A DNA stretch of 64,000 nt from Xanthomonas arboricola pv. populi (GTDB lineage Bacteria; Pseudomonadota; Gammaproteobacteria; Xanthomonadales; Xanthomonadaceae). The position numbers and the translations under genes were made by a program. The stretch covers positions 1-64,000 of the forward strand of contig NZ_MDEB01000005.1 of assembly GCF_002939945.1 (NCBI RefSeq), read 5' to 3'. The number at the start of each line of letters is the position of its first letter. Position 1 is the stretch's first letter. Below the pieces are notes generated by a model that saw only the letters and a program-made list of their open reading frames with translations, ran no database searches and was not told where the DNA came from. Positions 1 through 9,487 of this stretch are shown one piece after another.

Positions 1-2
1 GT

Positions 3-47
3 GGCGACGACAGTTCGATCGGTGTGGGTGCCGGCTTCGGCTGGTAA
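3..47 (+). CDS. C-terminal end of a probable outer-membrane protein (partial)
   Basis: The window opens inside an open frame that reads GDDSSIGVGAGFGW and stops at TAA (45-47). Glycine-rich alternation and a terminal aromatic residue are typical of the last strand of an outer-membrane beta-barrel. A GC-rich hairpin follows at once, as expected at the end of a gene. Only 14 codons are visible, so neither the family nor the frame is secure. Confidence 0.35.
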   Translation, partial: GDDSSIGVGAGFGW

Positions 48-66
48 CGCGCTGGGTGCATGACAC

Positions 67-92
67 GCGGCGGCGCCGATGTGCGCCGCCGC
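67..92 (+). terminator. GC-rich hairpin after the truncated upstream gene
   Basis: GCGGCGGCGC and its exact complement GCGCCGCCGC form a 10-bp stem around a short loop about 20 bases after the TAA at 45-47. There is no clear T-run, so it may act as a weak terminator or a 3' stabilising hairpin. Nothing else recognisable lies between here and the protease start at 271. Confidence 0.4.
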
Positions 93-270
93 GGTAGAGC
101 AAGGCCCGAGGGGGCGGGCAAGGACCGTGGCTGGGCCGGCCAACGGATTCGATGGAGTGATGGCCTTATCAGGAGTGGCTGATCAAACGCAGCGGGCTGC
201 ACTGCGGTTGCGCAGCAGTTTCGAGAGCCGCTCCCAGCTGATCGACGAAAAACACGAAGAGGACTTCACC

Positions 271-2154
271 GTGATCGACAAGAATTTCCGTCTCTCCCCG
301 CTGACCGGCGCCATCTTGATGATGGCGCTCGGTGCATCGGGCACGCTCGCTGCTGCCCCGCAACTGCTGGTCAAGGAACCGACCCAGGCAGCATCGGCCG
401 GCGCTGCGTTCAGTAGCCGCCTGATCGTGCACTACAAGGACAACACCGCTGCCGCGACCGACCGCGCCAGCAAGCTGAGCGCGGTGCAGGCCGCGGTCGG
501 CCGTGTCGGTGCGAGCACCGGCGCACGCAGCAGCGCAGCCGCCGCCAAGGCGACGTATGTGCGCAAGCTCGGCATCGGCGCGGACCTGATCAAGCTGTCC
601 AGCACGCTGACCACCGCACAGGTGGACAAGGTGGTGGGCGAGCTCAAGAACGACCCGTCCGTGGCCGACGTGCAGATCGATCGCATGCTGCGCCCGGTCG
701 AGATCAAGAAGAGCGTCGCCGCCACCGACGTGACCCCGCAACTGGTGCCCAACGACCCGCTGTACGCGCAGTACCAGTGGCATCTGAGCAACCCCAACGG
801 CGGCATCAACGCGCCGGCCGCCTGGGATCTGTCGCAGGGCGCGGGCGTGGTGGTGGCAGTGCTGGATACCGGCATCCTGCCGGGCCATCCCGACTTTGCC
901 GGCAATCTGCTGCAGGGTTACGACTTCATCACCGATGCCGAAGTCTCGCGTCGTCCCACCGATGCCCGCGTCCCGGGCGCGCTGGATTACGGCGACTGGG
1001 AAGAGGCCGACAACGTCTGCTATGACGGCTCGGTGGCGCAGGAAAGCTCCTGGCACGGCACCCATGTCTCGGGCACCGTGGCCGAAGCGACCAATAACGG
1101 CGTCGGCATGGCCGGCGTGGCACCGAAGGCGACCATTCTGCCGGTGCGCGTGCTCGGCCGTTGCGGCGGCTACACCTCCGACATCGCCGATGCGATCGTC
1201 TGGGCCTCCGGCGGTACGGTTGCTGGCGTGCCCGCCAACACCAACCCGGCCGAGGTCATCAACATGAGCCTGGGCGGCGGCGAGCCCTGCGATTCGGCCA
1301 CCCAGCTGGCGATCAACGGCGCGGTCTCGCGTGGCACCACCGTGGTGGTGGCGGCCGGCAACAGCGGCGAAGATGCGGCCAACCATTCGCCGGCCAGCTG
1401 CAACAACACCATCACCGTGGGTGCCACGCGCATCACCGGCGGCATCACCTACTACTCCAACTACGGCAGCAAGGTCGACCTGTCCGGCCCGGGCGGTGGT
1501 GGCAGCGTGGACGGCAATCCGGGCGGTTACATCTGGCAGGCCGGTTACACCGGTGCGACCACGCCGACCTCGGGAAGCTACACCTATATGGGCTTGGGTG
1601 GCACGTCGATGGCGTCCCCCCACGTGGCCGGCGTCGTCGCCCTGGTGCAGAGCGCGTCGATCGGTCTGGGCGATGGCCCGCTGACCCCGGCCGCGGTGGA
1701 AGCGCTGCTCAAGCAGACCAGTCGTCGCTTCCCGGTGACGCCGCCGGCCAGTACCCCGATCGGCAGCGGCATCGTCGATGCCAAGGCCGCGCTGGAAGCG
1801 GTGCTGGTGGAGCCCTGCGATCCGGCCACCGAGAGCTGCGCGCCGACCGCCATCGCGTTGACCAACAAGGCCCCGCTGACCGGCCTGAGCGGTGCTTACG
1901 CCAGCTCCACGCTGTACAGCTTCGAAGCCAAGGCCGGCGCCGTGCTCAGCATCATGACCTATGGCGGCACCGGCGATGTGGCGGTCTATGTCAGCTTCGA
2001 TGCCGAGCCCAGCGCGACCAGTTATGACGCCAAGTCGACCCGTCCCGGCAACAGCGAGACCGTGCGCTTCACTGCTCCCAAGGCAGGCACTTACTACATC
2101 AAACTGGTCGGTGCGGCGGACTACGCGAAGCTGACGCTCGTTGCGCGACAGTAA
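271..2154 (+). CDS. Secreted subtilisin-like (S8) serine protease with PPC domain
   Basis: Encodes a 627-residue extracellular serine endopeptidase. I chose the GTG at 271 because AGAGGA lies about 8 bases upstream and the product then starts with a basic n-region and a hydrophobic signal peptide ending near LAAA; the frame is open back to 79 but that extension has no secretory features. A propeptide precedes the catalytic domain. The triad is visible as Asp199 (VLDTG), His262 (HGTHVSG) and Ser446 (GTSMASPH), with the oxyanion Asn in AAGNSG. The last 100 residues form a bacterial pre-peptidase C-terminal (PPC) beta-sandwich, usually removed on maturation. Xanthomonas subtilases of this type are type II secretion cargo, and the xps genes start 130 bases downstream. 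Confidence 0.93.
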   Translation: MIDKNFRLSPLTGAILMMALGASGTLAAAPQLLVKEPTQAASAGAAFSSRLIVHYKDNTAAATDRASKLSAVQAAVGRVGASTGARSSAAAAKATYVRKLGIGADLIKLSSTLTTAQVDKVVGELKNDPSVADVQIDRMLRPVEIKKSVAATDVTPQLVPNDPLYAQYQWHLSNPNGGINAPAAWDLSQGAGVVVAVLDTGILPGHPDFAGNLLQGYDFITDAEVSRRPTDARVPGALDYGDWEEADNVCYDGSVAQESSWHGTHVSGTVAEATNNGVGMAGVAPKATILPVRVLGRCGGYTSDIADAIVWASGGTVAGVPANTNPAEVINMSLGGGEPCDSATQLAINGAVSRGTTVVVAAGNSGEDAANHSPASCNNTITVGATRITGGITYYSNYGSKVDLSGPGGGGSVDGNPGGYIWQAGYTGATTPTSGSYTYMGLGGTSMASPHVAGVVALVQSASIGLGDGPLTPAAVEALLKQTSRRFPVTPPASTPIGSGIVDAKAALEAVLVEPCDPATESCAPTAIALTNKAPLTGLSGAYASSTLYSFEAKAGAVLSIMTYGGTGDVAVYVSFDAEPSATSYDAKSTRPGNSETVRFTAPKAGTYYIKLVGAADYAKLTLVARQ

Positions 2155-2173
2155 GTGACGAAATAGTGTGACC

Positions 2174-2208
2174 GATGCCCTCGGCCAATCGCCGGGGGCA
2201 TTGTTTTT
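2174..2208 (+). terminator. Rho-independent terminator of the S8 protease gene
   Basis: ATGCCCTCGGC pairs with GCCGGGGGCAT (one G-T wobble) around a 5-base loop and is followed by TTGTTTTT. It lies 20 bases after the protease stop and separates it from the xps operon. Confidence 0.75.
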
Positions 2209-2283
2209 CAGGGCGATTCAGATGGGTGCGGTTGATCGTCGCGGCAAACTGTTACAGTCGGCGCCGGACCAGTGGAGACGAGT

Positions 2284-4011
2284 GTGAACGCGGTTGCCGT
2301 CGATCCAATTGAGTATCGCAGCGCAGAGACGCGCATCGTCGAAGCGCTGCTTGAACGCCGTCGTCTGAAAGACACCGACCTGCTGCGCGCGCGCCAGTTG
2401 CAGGCCGAATCCGGTATGGGGCTGTTGTCCCTGCTGGGGCGTCTGGGCCTGGTGTCCGAGCGCGATCATGCGGAGACCTGCGCCGACGTGCTGGGTCTGC
2501 CGTTGGTGGATGCACGCCAGCTCGGCGATACGCCACCGGAAATGCTGCCGGAAGTGCAGGGGCTGTCGCTGCGTTTCCTCAAACAGTTCCATCTGTGCCC
2601 GGTCGGCGAACGTGATGGCCGGCTGGATCTATGGATTGCCGATCCCTACGACGATTACGCCATCGATGCGGTGCGCCTTGCCACCGGCTGCCCGTTGTTT
2701 CTGCAGGTGGGTCTGCGTTCGGAAATCGACGATCTGATCGAGCGCTGGTATGGGCAGGGCCGCAGTGCGATGGGCACCATCGTGGAAACCGCCGATGGCG
2801 ATGCCAACAGCAGCGACGACATCGAAGCGCTGCGCGATCTGGCCTCCGAAGCGCCGGTGATCCGGCTGGTGAATCTGGTGATCCAGCACGCGGTGGAACT
2901 ACGCGCCTCGGACATCCATATCGAACCGTTCGAAAGCCGGCTCAAGGTGCGTTACCGCGTGGACGGCGTGCTGGTGGAAGGCGAAAGCCCGCCGGCCAAG
3001 CTCACCGCGGCGGTGATCAGCCGCATCAAGATCATGGCCAAGCTCAACATCGCCGAACGCCGGCTGCCGCAGGACGGCCGCATCATGTTGCGCGTGCAGG
3101 GCAAGGAGCTGGACCTGCGCGTCAGCACCGTGCCCACCGCGCACGGCGAGAGCGTGGTGATGCGTCTGCTCGATCGCGAGACGGTGGTGTTCGACTTCTA
3201 CAAGCTCGGCTTCACCGAAGAGTTTCTCCCGCAGTTCCGCAAGGTGCTGGAGCAACCGCACGGCATCATGCTGGTGACCGGCCCGACCGGTTCGGGCAAG
3301 ACCACCACGCTGTACACCGCGTTGAGCCAGCTCAATACCTCCGACGTGAAGATCATCACCGTCGAAGACCCGGTGGAATACCAGATCGAAGGCATCAACC
3401 AGATCCAGGCCAAACCGCAGATCGGGCTGGATTTCGCCAACGCACTGCGCAGCATCGTGCGTCAGGATCCGGACATCATCATGATCGGCGAAATGCGCGA
3501 TCTGGAAACCGCACGCATCGCGATCCAGTCCGCGCTCACCGGCCATCTGGTGCTGTCCACGCTGCACACCAACAACGCGGCCGGCGGCATCACCCGTCTG
3601 CTTGATATGGGCGTGGAGGACTATCTGCTCACCTCCACCATCAACGGCATTCTGGCGCAGCGCCTGGTGCGCAAACTCGACCTGGCCAACGCCGAGCGCT
3701 ACCCGGCATCGCCGGAAGAAATCGAGCGTTTCAACCTGCGCCGGCTGCAGCCGGACGGCGAGATCCACCTGTATCGCCCGCGCGCCTCGGCCGCCGCACC
3801 GACCGGTTATCTGGGCCGCACCACCATCGTCGAATTCCTGGTGATGAACGACGAATTGCGGCGCGCGGTGATGCGCCGCGCCGGCATGGGCGAGATCGAA
3901 CAACTGGCCCGCAAGGCCGGGATGCGCACCATGTACGAAGACGGCCTGTCCAAGGCCTTGCGCGGCGAAACCACCATCGAAGAAGTGCTGCGCGTGACGG
4001 AGGATGCGTGA
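2284..4011 (+). CDS. xpsE: Type II secretion ATPase XpsE (GspE family)
   Basis: Cytoplasmic secretion ATPase that drives pseudopilus assembly of the Xps type II machine. The product is 575 residues from GTG 2284, chosen for a GGAG seven bases upstream; a GTG at 2272 would add four residues. The N-terminal GspE/MshE-type domain (about residues 15-150), which binds XpsL, precedes the RecA-like ATPase. Walker A GPTGSGKTT is at residues 333-341, followed by an Asp box (TVEDPVEYQ), a Walker B region (DPDIIMIGEMRD) and a His box (STLHTNN). The paired CxxC motifs that most GspE proteins carry after the His box are absent: the segment LVRKLDLANAERYPAS and the following 40 residues hold no cysteine. 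First gene of the xps operon. Confidence 0.96.
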   Translation: MNAVAVDPIEYRSAETRIVEALLERRRLKDTDLLRARQLQAESGMGLLSLLGRLGLVSERDHAETCADVLGLPLVDARQLGDTPPEMLPEVQGLSLRFLKQFHLCPVGERDGRLDLWIADPYDDYAIDAVRLATGCPLFLQVGLRSEIDDLIERWYGQGRSAMGTIVETADGDANSSDDIEALRDLASEAPVIRLVNLVIQHAVELRASDIHIEPFESRLKVRYRVDGVLVEGESPPAKLTAAVISRIKIMAKLNIAERRLPQDGRIMLRVQGKELDLRVSTVPTAHGESVVMRLLDRETVVFDFYKLGFTEEFLPQFRKVLEQPHGIMLVTGPTGSGKTTTLYTALSQLNTSDVKIITVEDPVEYQIEGINQIQAKPQIGLDFANALRSIVRQDPDIIMIGEMRDLETARIAIQSALTGHLVLSTLHTNNAAGGITRLLDMGVEDYLLTSTINGILAQRLVRKLDLANAERYPASPEEIERFNLRRLQPDGEIHLYRPRASAAAPTGYLGRTTIVEFLVMNDELRRAVMRRAGMGEIEQLARKAGMRTMYEDGLSKALRGETTIEEVLRVTEDA

Positions 4012-4137
4012 GAGTCAACGGAGCCACAGCGAGCAGCGGATGCTCGGGATCGGAAGATAGGCAGGGCAAGGTCCCGGCAACGCATCGCGCACGCGCACAG
4101 CTGCGCCCGGTGGCGCCAACGCAGCGCAGGATCCTGC

Positions 4138-4178
4138 TTTTCCCGATTCCCGATTCCCGATTCTCCACTCCCGGCCTT
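4138..4178 (+). repeat. TTCCCGA 7-mer array between xpsE and xpsF
   Basis: The 175-base xpsE-xpsF gap, the only large gap in the operon, ends with three copies of CGATTCC plus degenerate units, 9 bases before the xpsF start codon. Related arrays occur at 30646, 35206, 41617 and 42908. Confidence 0.7.
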
Positions 4179-4186
4179 CCAGCCTG

Positions 4187-5404
4187 ATGCCCCTGTACCG
4201 CTACAAGGCGCTCGACGCCCACGGCGAAATGCTCGATGGCCAGATGGAAGCGGCCAGCGACGCGGACGTTGCCCTGCGCCTGCAGGAGCAGGGCCACCTG
4301 CCGGTGGAGACGCGCCTGGCCACCGGCGAAAACGACTCGCCGTCGCTGCGTATGCTGTTGCGCAAGAAACCGTTCGATAACGCCGCGCTGGTGCAGTTCA
4401 CCCAGCAGTTGTCCACGCTGATCGGTGCCGGCCAGCCGCTGGATCGTGCCTTGTCGATCCTGATGGATCTGCCCGAAGACGAAAAAAGCCGGCGCGTGAT
4501 CGGCGATGTGCGCGACACCGTGCGTGGCGGCGCGCCGCTGTCCTCGGCACTGGAACGCCAGCACGGGCTGTTTTCCAAGCTCTACATCAACATGGTGCGC
4601 GCCGGTGAAGCCGGCGGCAGCATGCAGGACACGCTGCAACGCCTGGCCGATTACCTGGAGCGCAGCCGTGCGCTGCGCGGCAAGGTGATCAATGCATTGA
4701 TCTATCCGGCGATCCTGCTGGCGGTGGTCGGTTGCGCGCTGCTGTTTCTGCTCGGCTATGTGGTGCCGCAGTTCGCGCAGATGTACGAAAGCCTGGATGT
4801 GGCCTTGCCGTGGTTCACCCAGGCCGTCTTGAGCGTGGGCCTGCTGGTGCGCGACTGGTGGCTGGTGTTGATTGTGGTGCCGGGCGTACTCGGGCTATGG
4901 CTTGATCGCAAACGGCGCAATGCCGCGTTTCGCGCCGCGCTGGACGAATGGTTGCTGCGGCAGAAAGTGGTCGGCAGCCTGATCGCGCGCCTGGAAACCG
5001 CGCGGCTGACGCGTACCCTGGGCACCTTGTTGCGCAACGGCGTGCCGCTGCTGGCGGCGATCGGTATTGCGCGCAATGTGATGTCCAATCTGGCGTTGGT
5101 CGAAGATGTCGACGCTGCGGCCGACGACGTCAAGAACGGCCATGGGCTGGCGATGTCGCTGGCACGCGGCAAGCGCTTCCCGCGGCTGGCCCTGCAGATG
5201 ATTCAGGTCGGCGAAGAATCGGGCGCGCTGGACACGATGCTGCTCAAGACCGCCGACACCTTCGAGCTGGAAACCGCGCAGGCCATCGACCGCGCGCTGG
5301 CCGCCCTGGTGCCGTTGATCACCCTGGTGCTGGCCTCGGTGGTGGGGCTTGTCATCATTTCGGTGCTGGTACCGCTGTATGACCTGACCAATGCCATCGG
5401 ATAA
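4187..5404 (+). CDS. xpsF: Type II secretion inner-membrane platform protein XpsF (GspF)
   Basis: Polytopic inner-membrane platform protein of the Xps secretion system, 405 residues, the usual GspF length. It starts MPLYRYKALDAHGEMLDG, the conserved N-terminus of the family. Two GspF cytoplasmic repeats are visible (residues about 65-190 and 270-390); the second contains MIQVGEESGALD, matching MVRAGEAGGSMQD in the first. Membrane segments follow each repeat: LLAVVGCALLFLLGYVVP near 180, one near 225, and one at the C-terminus (LVLASVVGLVIISVLVPL). It works with XpsE and XpsL beneath the pseudopilus. The TTCCCGA array sits just before its start codon. Confidence 0.96.
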   Translation: MPLYRYKALDAHGEMLDGQMEAASDADVALRLQEQGHLPVETRLATGENDSPSLRMLLRKKPFDNAALVQFTQQLSTLIGAGQPLDRALSILMDLPEDEKSRRVIGDVRDTVRGGAPLSSALERQHGLFSKLYINMVRAGEAGGSMQDTLQRLADYLERSRALRGKVINALIYPAILLAVVGCALLFLLGYVVPQFAQMYESLDVALPWFTQAVLSVGLLVRDWWLVLIVVPGVLGLWLDRKRRNAAFRAALDEWLLRQKVVGSLIARLETARLTRTLGTLLRNGVPLLAAIGIARNVMSNLALVEDVDAAADDVKNGHGLAMSLARGKRFPRLALQMIQVGEESGALDTMLLKTADTFELETAQAIDRALAALVPLITLVLASVVGLVIISVLVPLYDLTNAIG

Positions 5405-5527
5405 CGTGGCAGTGGATTCACAACAACTTTCCGGTGACCGCGCGACACCCATGCGGGAACCATTGCAACGCCCGCCGTGTCAGCTTCTGGCGGCAGCATC
5501 TTTCATCGACGTGCAAGGAAATCGTTC

Positions 5528-5959
5528 ATGATCAAGCGCTCCATCACCCGTAGTCCATCGCGTGCAGGCCAGGCCGGCATGAGCCTGCTGGAAATCATCA
5601 TCGTCATCGTCCTGATCGGCGCGGTGCTGACCCTGGTCGGCAGCCGTGTGCTCGGTGGTGCCGATCGCGGCAAGGCCAATCTGGCCAAGTCGCAGATCCA
5701 GACCCTGGCCGGCAAGATCGAGAATTTTCAGCTCGACACCGGCAAGTTGCCGAGCAAGCTCGATGATCTGGTGACCCAGCCGGGCGGCAGCAGCGGCTGG
5801 CTCGGCCCGTACGCCAAGCCGGTCGAACTCAACGACCCATGGGGCCACACCATCGAATACCGCGCCCCCGGCGATGGCCAGCCGTTCGATCTGATCAGTC
5901 TGGGCAAGGACGGCCGCCCCGGTGGCAGCAGTTACGATTCGGACATCAAGTACCAATAA
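5528..5959 (+). CDS. xpsG: Major pseudopilin XpsG (GspG)
   Basis: Main subunit of the periplasmic pseudopilus, 143 residues from ATG 5528 with AAGGA nine bases upstream. The type III signal is clear: basic leader ending QAG, cleavage before MSLLEIIIVIVLIG, with Glu at mature position 5 and a long hydrophobic helix. The C-terminal region KLPSKLDDLV...LNDPWGHTIEY...SLGKDGRPGG contains the Asp-rich calcium loop typical of GspG. The prepilin peptidase needed to process it is not in this window. The spacer to xpsF is 123 bases with no strong terminator. Confidence 0.96.
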   Translation: MIKRSITRSPSRAGQAGMSLLEIIIVIVLIGAVLTLVGSRVLGGADRGKANLAKSQIQTLAGKIENFQLDTGKLPSKLDDLVTQPGGSSGWLGPYAKPVELNDPWGHTIEYRAPGDGQPFDLISLGKDGRPGGSSYDSDIKYQ

Positions 5960-5969
5960 GCCGTTCGCC

Positions 5970-6479
5970 ATGCGCGTTGCGTGTCAGCCGTTGCGTCATC
6001 CGCATGGAGTGGTCGGCCCTGGTCGTCCCCGCACGCGTGGCAGTTCGTTGCTGGAGATGTTGCTGGTCATCGCCTTGATCGCCATGGCCGGCGTGCTGGC
6101 CGCCGCGGCGCTCAACGGCGGGATCGACGGCATGCGCCTGCGCACCGCCGGCAAGGCGATCGCCTCGCAGCTGCGCTATACGCGCACGCAGGCGATTGCC
6201 ACCGGCACGCCGCAGCGCTTTCTGATCGATCCGCAGCAGCGGCGCTGGGAAGCGCCCGGCGGCCATCACGGCGACCTGCCGTCGTCGCTGGAAGTGCGTT
6301 TCACCGGCGCGCGGCAGGTGCAGTCGCGGCAGGATCAGGGCGCCATCCAGTTCTTCCCCGATGGCGCCTCCACCGGCGGGCGCATCGATCTGCGCGTCAA
6401 GGACGCCACCTGGCGCGTGGACGTGGGCTGGATCACCGGCGAAGTACGTTCCGGGCAGTTGCGGACGCCAGCGCCATGA
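5970..6479 (+). CDS. xpsH: Minor pseudopilin XpsH (GspH)
   Basis: Minor pseudopilin of the tip complex, 169 residues. I start it at ATG 5970, ten bases after the xpsG stop. The leader is long for the family (24 residues) and ends with a prepilin peptidase site RTRG/SSLLEMLLVIALIAM with Glu at +5. The beta-rich remainder fits GspH. Its TGA overlaps the xpsI start as ATGA, so translation is probably coupled. Confidence 0.9.
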   Translation: MRVACQPLRHPHGVVGPGRPRTRGSSLLEMLLVIALIAMAGVLAAAALNGGIDGMRLRTAGKAIASQLRYTRTQAIATGTPQRFLIDPQQRRWEAPGGHHGDLPSSLEVRFTGARQVQSRQDQGAIQFFPDGASTGGRIDLRVKDATWRVDVGWITGEVRSGQLRTPAP

Positions 6480-6889
6480 AGCGTCAGCGCGGTTACACGC
6501 TGATCGAGGTGATCGTCGCCTTTGCATTGCTGGCGCTGGCGTTGAGCCTGTTGCTGGGATCGCTGTCCGGCGCCGCACGTCAGGTGCGCGCGGCCGACGA
6601 CAGCACGCGCGCCACCTTGCATGCGCAATCGTTGCTGGCGGCGCAGGGCATGGACAAACCGCTGCTGCCCGAACAGCAACAAGGCACGTTCGAAGACGGG
6701 CATTTCCGCTGGTCGATGGATGTGCGCCCATACGAGGAGCCGCGACGCAATCCGCAGGCGCCGGTGTCCCCCGGCGCGCACACGCTGCTGCAGCTGACCC
6801 TGGTGGTGCGCTGGGGCGAGCAGCCCAATCAGGTCCTGCAGTGGCGCACCTTGCGGCTGGTCGCTGCAACGCAGGGTGGCGTCCCATGA
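6476..6889 (+). CDS. xpsI: Minor pseudopilin XpsI (GspI)
   Basis: Minor pseudopilin that nucleates the tip complex with J and K, 137 residues. The short leader MKRQRG is cleaved before YTLIEVIVAFALLALALSL, with Glu at +5. The domain after the helix has the GspI length and the W-rich end (QWRTLRLVA). It starts within the xpsH stop codon (ATGA) and ends within the xpsJ start in the same way. Confidence 0.93.
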   Translation: MKRQRGYTLIEVIVAFALLALALSLLLGSLSGAARQVRAADDSTRATLHAQSLLAAQGMDKPLLPEQQQGTFEDGHFRWSMDVRPYEEPRRNPQAPVSPGAHTLLQLTLVVRWGEQPNQVLQWRTLRLVAATQGGVP

Positions 6890-7521
6890 GTCGGTCGCGC
6901 AGCGCCGGTTTCACCTTGATCGAAGTGTTGCTGGCGACGATGTTGTTGGTCGGCGGGCTGGTATTGGCGTTTGCCACCTTGCGCTCGGCCAGTGCGGTGA
7001 GCCAGCGCGGCGAGGCGATCGCCCAGCGCAGCGAGCGGGTGCGTGCGGTGGAAGAATTTCTGCGCCGGCGTCTATCGGCCGCATTGCCGATCGCCATGGG
7101 TATCGACCCGCAAAGCCAGCAACCGATGTTGTTCATCGGCGAGCCGCAGCGCATGCGTTTTGCCGCCGATGTGCCGGATTATCTGGGCCGTGGCGGGCCA
7201 TACCTGCATGATCTGTCGGTGGCCGGCGATGGCGAGCAGCGCAACCTGCTGATCGCATTGACCATGCTGCAATCGGGCAAGCCGATCGAAGAGCGCGCCG
7301 CGCTGCCGCCGGAGATACTCGCCGAAGGCGTGCAACAGGTGAGCTTTCGGTATCGCGGCATGGATCCGCAGAACGGACGCCTGGGCGCGTGGCTGCCGCA
7401 GTGGGAATGGCACGACCGCCTGCCGCTGCTGGTGCGGATCGATATTCGCAGCGGCGGCGCTCCGTGGCCGCCGCTGGTGGTGGCGCTGCCGCAATCGAGC
7501 AACCCCGGAGCAGGGCAATGA
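6886..7521 (+). CDS. xpsJ: Minor pseudopilin XpsJ (GspJ)
   Basis: Minor pseudopilin of the I-J-K tip complex, 211 residues. The leader MSRSRSAG is cut before [16 protein letters not shown], with Glu at +5. The C-terminal region [21 protein letters not shown] matches the conserved GspJ core where W and Y residues cluster. It overlaps xpsI and xpsK by four bases each (ATGA). Confidence 0.93.
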   Translation: MSRSRSAGFTLIEVLLATMLLVGGLVLAFATLRSASAVSQRGEAIAQRSERVRAVEEFLRRRLSAALPIAMGIDPQSQQPMLFIGEPQRMRFAADVPDYLGRGGPYLHDLSVAGDGEQRNLLIALTMLQSGKPIEERAALPPEILAEGVQQVSFRYRGMDPQNGRLGAWLPQWEWHDRLPLLVRIDIRSGGAPWPPLVVALPQSSNPGAGQ

Positions 7522-8369
7522 GCCGGATGCGTGGCGCGGCGCTGGTGCTGGTGTTGTGGTTGATCGCCCTGCTCACCGCGATGATCGGTGCATTCGCGCT
7601 GACCGCGCGGGTGGAAGCCCTGCAGGGCAACATGCTGCGCAATGGCGCGCAGGCGCAGGAATATGCGCGTGCTGGCCTGGAATACGCACTCTCGCGCTTG
7701 CAAAGCACCGATACGCAGGCACGCTGGCGCGCAGACGGCCGGCGCTATCGTTGGCAGATGGACGATGCCACGGTGGAGATCCGCATTACCGACGAAAGCG
7801 GCAAGGTGGACTTGAACATGGCCGAGCCCGCGCTGCTGGCCGGCCTGGTGCGCGCGGTCGGTGCCGAACAGGGCCGCGATACGCGCATTGCCGGCGCGAT
7901 CGTCGACTGGCGCGATGGCGACTCGCTGAGCCAGCCCGGCGGCGGCGCAGAAGATCGCGATTATGCCGATGCCGGATTGCCGTACGGCGCCAAGGATGGT
8001 CCGTTCGAAACGCTGGGCGAGTTGCGCCTGGTGCTGGGCATGGATGGCGAGCTGTATCGCAAGCTGTTGCCCAACCTCACCCTGTACAGCGGACGCTCGC
8101 GCCCCGAAGCGCGCTTTGCGCCGGGCCCGGTGCTGACCGCGATGGGTCTGGATGCGCGGCAACTGCTGGCCCAGCGTGACGCGCCGCCGGGTTTGCCGGG
8201 CAGCGAGGCGACGGTCGGTGGGTCGGACACTTATAGTATCGAGAGCCGGGCGCGACTGAGTCAGGGACGCGAGGCTGTGTTGCGGGCGGTCGTCTCCACC
8301 AGTGCGTCCGCATTACCTGGGTCGGCGTATACCGTGTTGCGTTGGGAAGAGGGAGCAGCAGTGCAATGA
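7518..8369 (+). CDS. xpsK: Atypical pseudopilin XpsK (GspK)
   Basis: Largest pseudopilin, proposed to cap the pseudopilus tip, 283 residues. The leader MSRMRG precedes [18 protein letters not shown]; as usual for GspK, there is no Glu at +5. The helix-hairpin-helix-like segment [20 protein letters not shown] and the INDWRD-type motif [16 protein letters not shown] are family hallmarks. The protein is somewhat shorter than enterobacterial GspK. It overlaps the genes on both sides by four bases. Confidence 0.92.
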   Translation: MSRMRGAALVLVLWLIALLTAMIGAFALTARVEALQGNMLRNGAQAQEYARAGLEYALSRLQSTDTQARWRADGRRYRWQMDDATVEIRITDESGKVDLNMAEPALLAGLVRAVGAEQGRDTRIAGAIVDWRDGDSLSQPGGGAEDRDYADAGLPYGAKDGPFETLGELRLVLGMDGELYRKLLPNLTLYSGRSRPEARFAPGPVLTAMGLDARQLLAQRDAPPGLPGSEATVGGSDTYSIESRARLSQGREAVLRAVVSTSASALPGSAYTVLRWEEGAAVQ

Positions 8370-9487
8370 CCGCATGGCGGGACACCTTGGGTCGTATCGG
8401 CGTACGCGCCATGCCGGGAGCCGGAGGCTTCTGGCGTTGGTGGCAACAATCGCTGCTGGCCTGGCTGCCGCAGCGCTGGCAATGGCAGTTGGGCCTGTCG
8501 CCGTCGCGGCTGTTGTTGCAGCCCGATGGGTCTGCGCTGCAGTTGCTGCGTCAGCGCGATCACAGCAGCGAGGCCATCGCCAGCCTGCCGTGGCCGGTGC
8601 AGCCGCAGGAAGTGCAGGCCTTGCTGCCCACCGTGCTGGAGGGCCTGCCGCGGCATTGGCTGTTGCCGGCCGCGCATGCCTTGCGTCGCCCGTTGCGCCT
8701 GCCTGCTGCGGCAGCCGCGCGCTTGCAGGATGTGGCGCGCTTCGAGATCGATCGGCAAACCCCGTTCACCGCCGACCAGGTGTACTTCGATGCGCGCGTG
8801 CTGGACGTGCGCGAAGACGGCCAGCTCGATGCCGAACTGGTGGTCGTGCCGCGGCGCATGATCGATGGCCCCGACGGCGTGCCCGACGCATGGGCCAGCG
8901 CCTTGTCCGGCATCGATGTCGCCGACGCGCAGGGCCTGCCATTGGGCGTGAACCTGCTGCCACCGGCGCGCCGGCTGCGGCGCAGCGACCCGATGCAGCG
9001 CTGGAATCTGTTGCTCGCTGCCGCCGCACTGGTGTTGTTGGCCGTGGCCGGTTGGCTGCTGCTGGACAACCGCCGCCAGGCCGCCGACGACTTGCGTGCC
9101 AAGGTGCAGGCCAACGCCGCGCGTGCGCGCCAGGTCGCCGCCGAACGCCAGCAATTGCTGGATCTGGTCGAAGGTGCAAACTTCTTCCAGCAGCAGCGCG
9201 CCACCCGCCCCACCTCGGTGGAAATCTGGGACGAACTGAGCCGGCGTCTGCCGGGCGGCACCTATCTCGAAAAATTCTCGGTCGAGGGCGGGCAATTGCA
9301 GTTGATCGGTCTGAGCAACGAAGCCTCCTCGCTGGTGCGGCGTCTGGAAGGCTCGCCGCTGTGGCGCACGCCCTCGCTGACCGGCGTGCTGCAGAGCGAT
9401 GCCGGTCGTAATGTGGACCGCTTCACCATCACCGCCGAACTGGCCGGCCCCGATGCCAAGGAGGCGGCCGATGCCACGCAGCGTTAA
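8366..9487 (+). CDS. xpsL: Type II secretion inner-membrane protein XpsL (GspL)
   Basis: Bitopic inner-membrane protein that links the ATPase XpsE to XpsM, 373 residues. The cytoplasmic part (1-215) has an actin-like/PilM-like fold region ([21 protein letters not shown]). A single membrane helix [19 protein letters not shown] lies near 215-235, followed by a coiled coil rich in Ala and Gln and a PilN/GspL-type ferredoxin-like domain. Position, size and topology fit XpsL; sequence identity to enterobacterial GspL is visibly low, as known for Xanthomonas. Confidence 0.9.
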   Translation: MTAWRDTLGRIGVRAMPGAGGFWRWWQQSLLAWLPQRWQWQLGLSPSRLLLQPDGSALQLLRQRDHSSEAIASLPWPVQPQEVQALLPTVLEGLPRHWLLPAAHALRRPLRLPAAAAARLQDVARFEIDRQTPFTADQVYFDARVLDVREDGQLDAELVVVPRRMIDGPDGVPDAWASALSGIDVADAQGLPLGVNLLPPARRLRRSDPMQRWNLLLAAAALVLLAVAGWLLLDNRRQAADDLRAKVQANAARARQVAAERQQLLDLVEGANFFQQQRATRPTSVEIWDELSRRLPGGTYLEKFSVEGGQLQLIGLSNEASSLVRRLEGSPLWRTPSLTGVLQSDAGRNVDRFTITAELAGPDAKEAADATQR

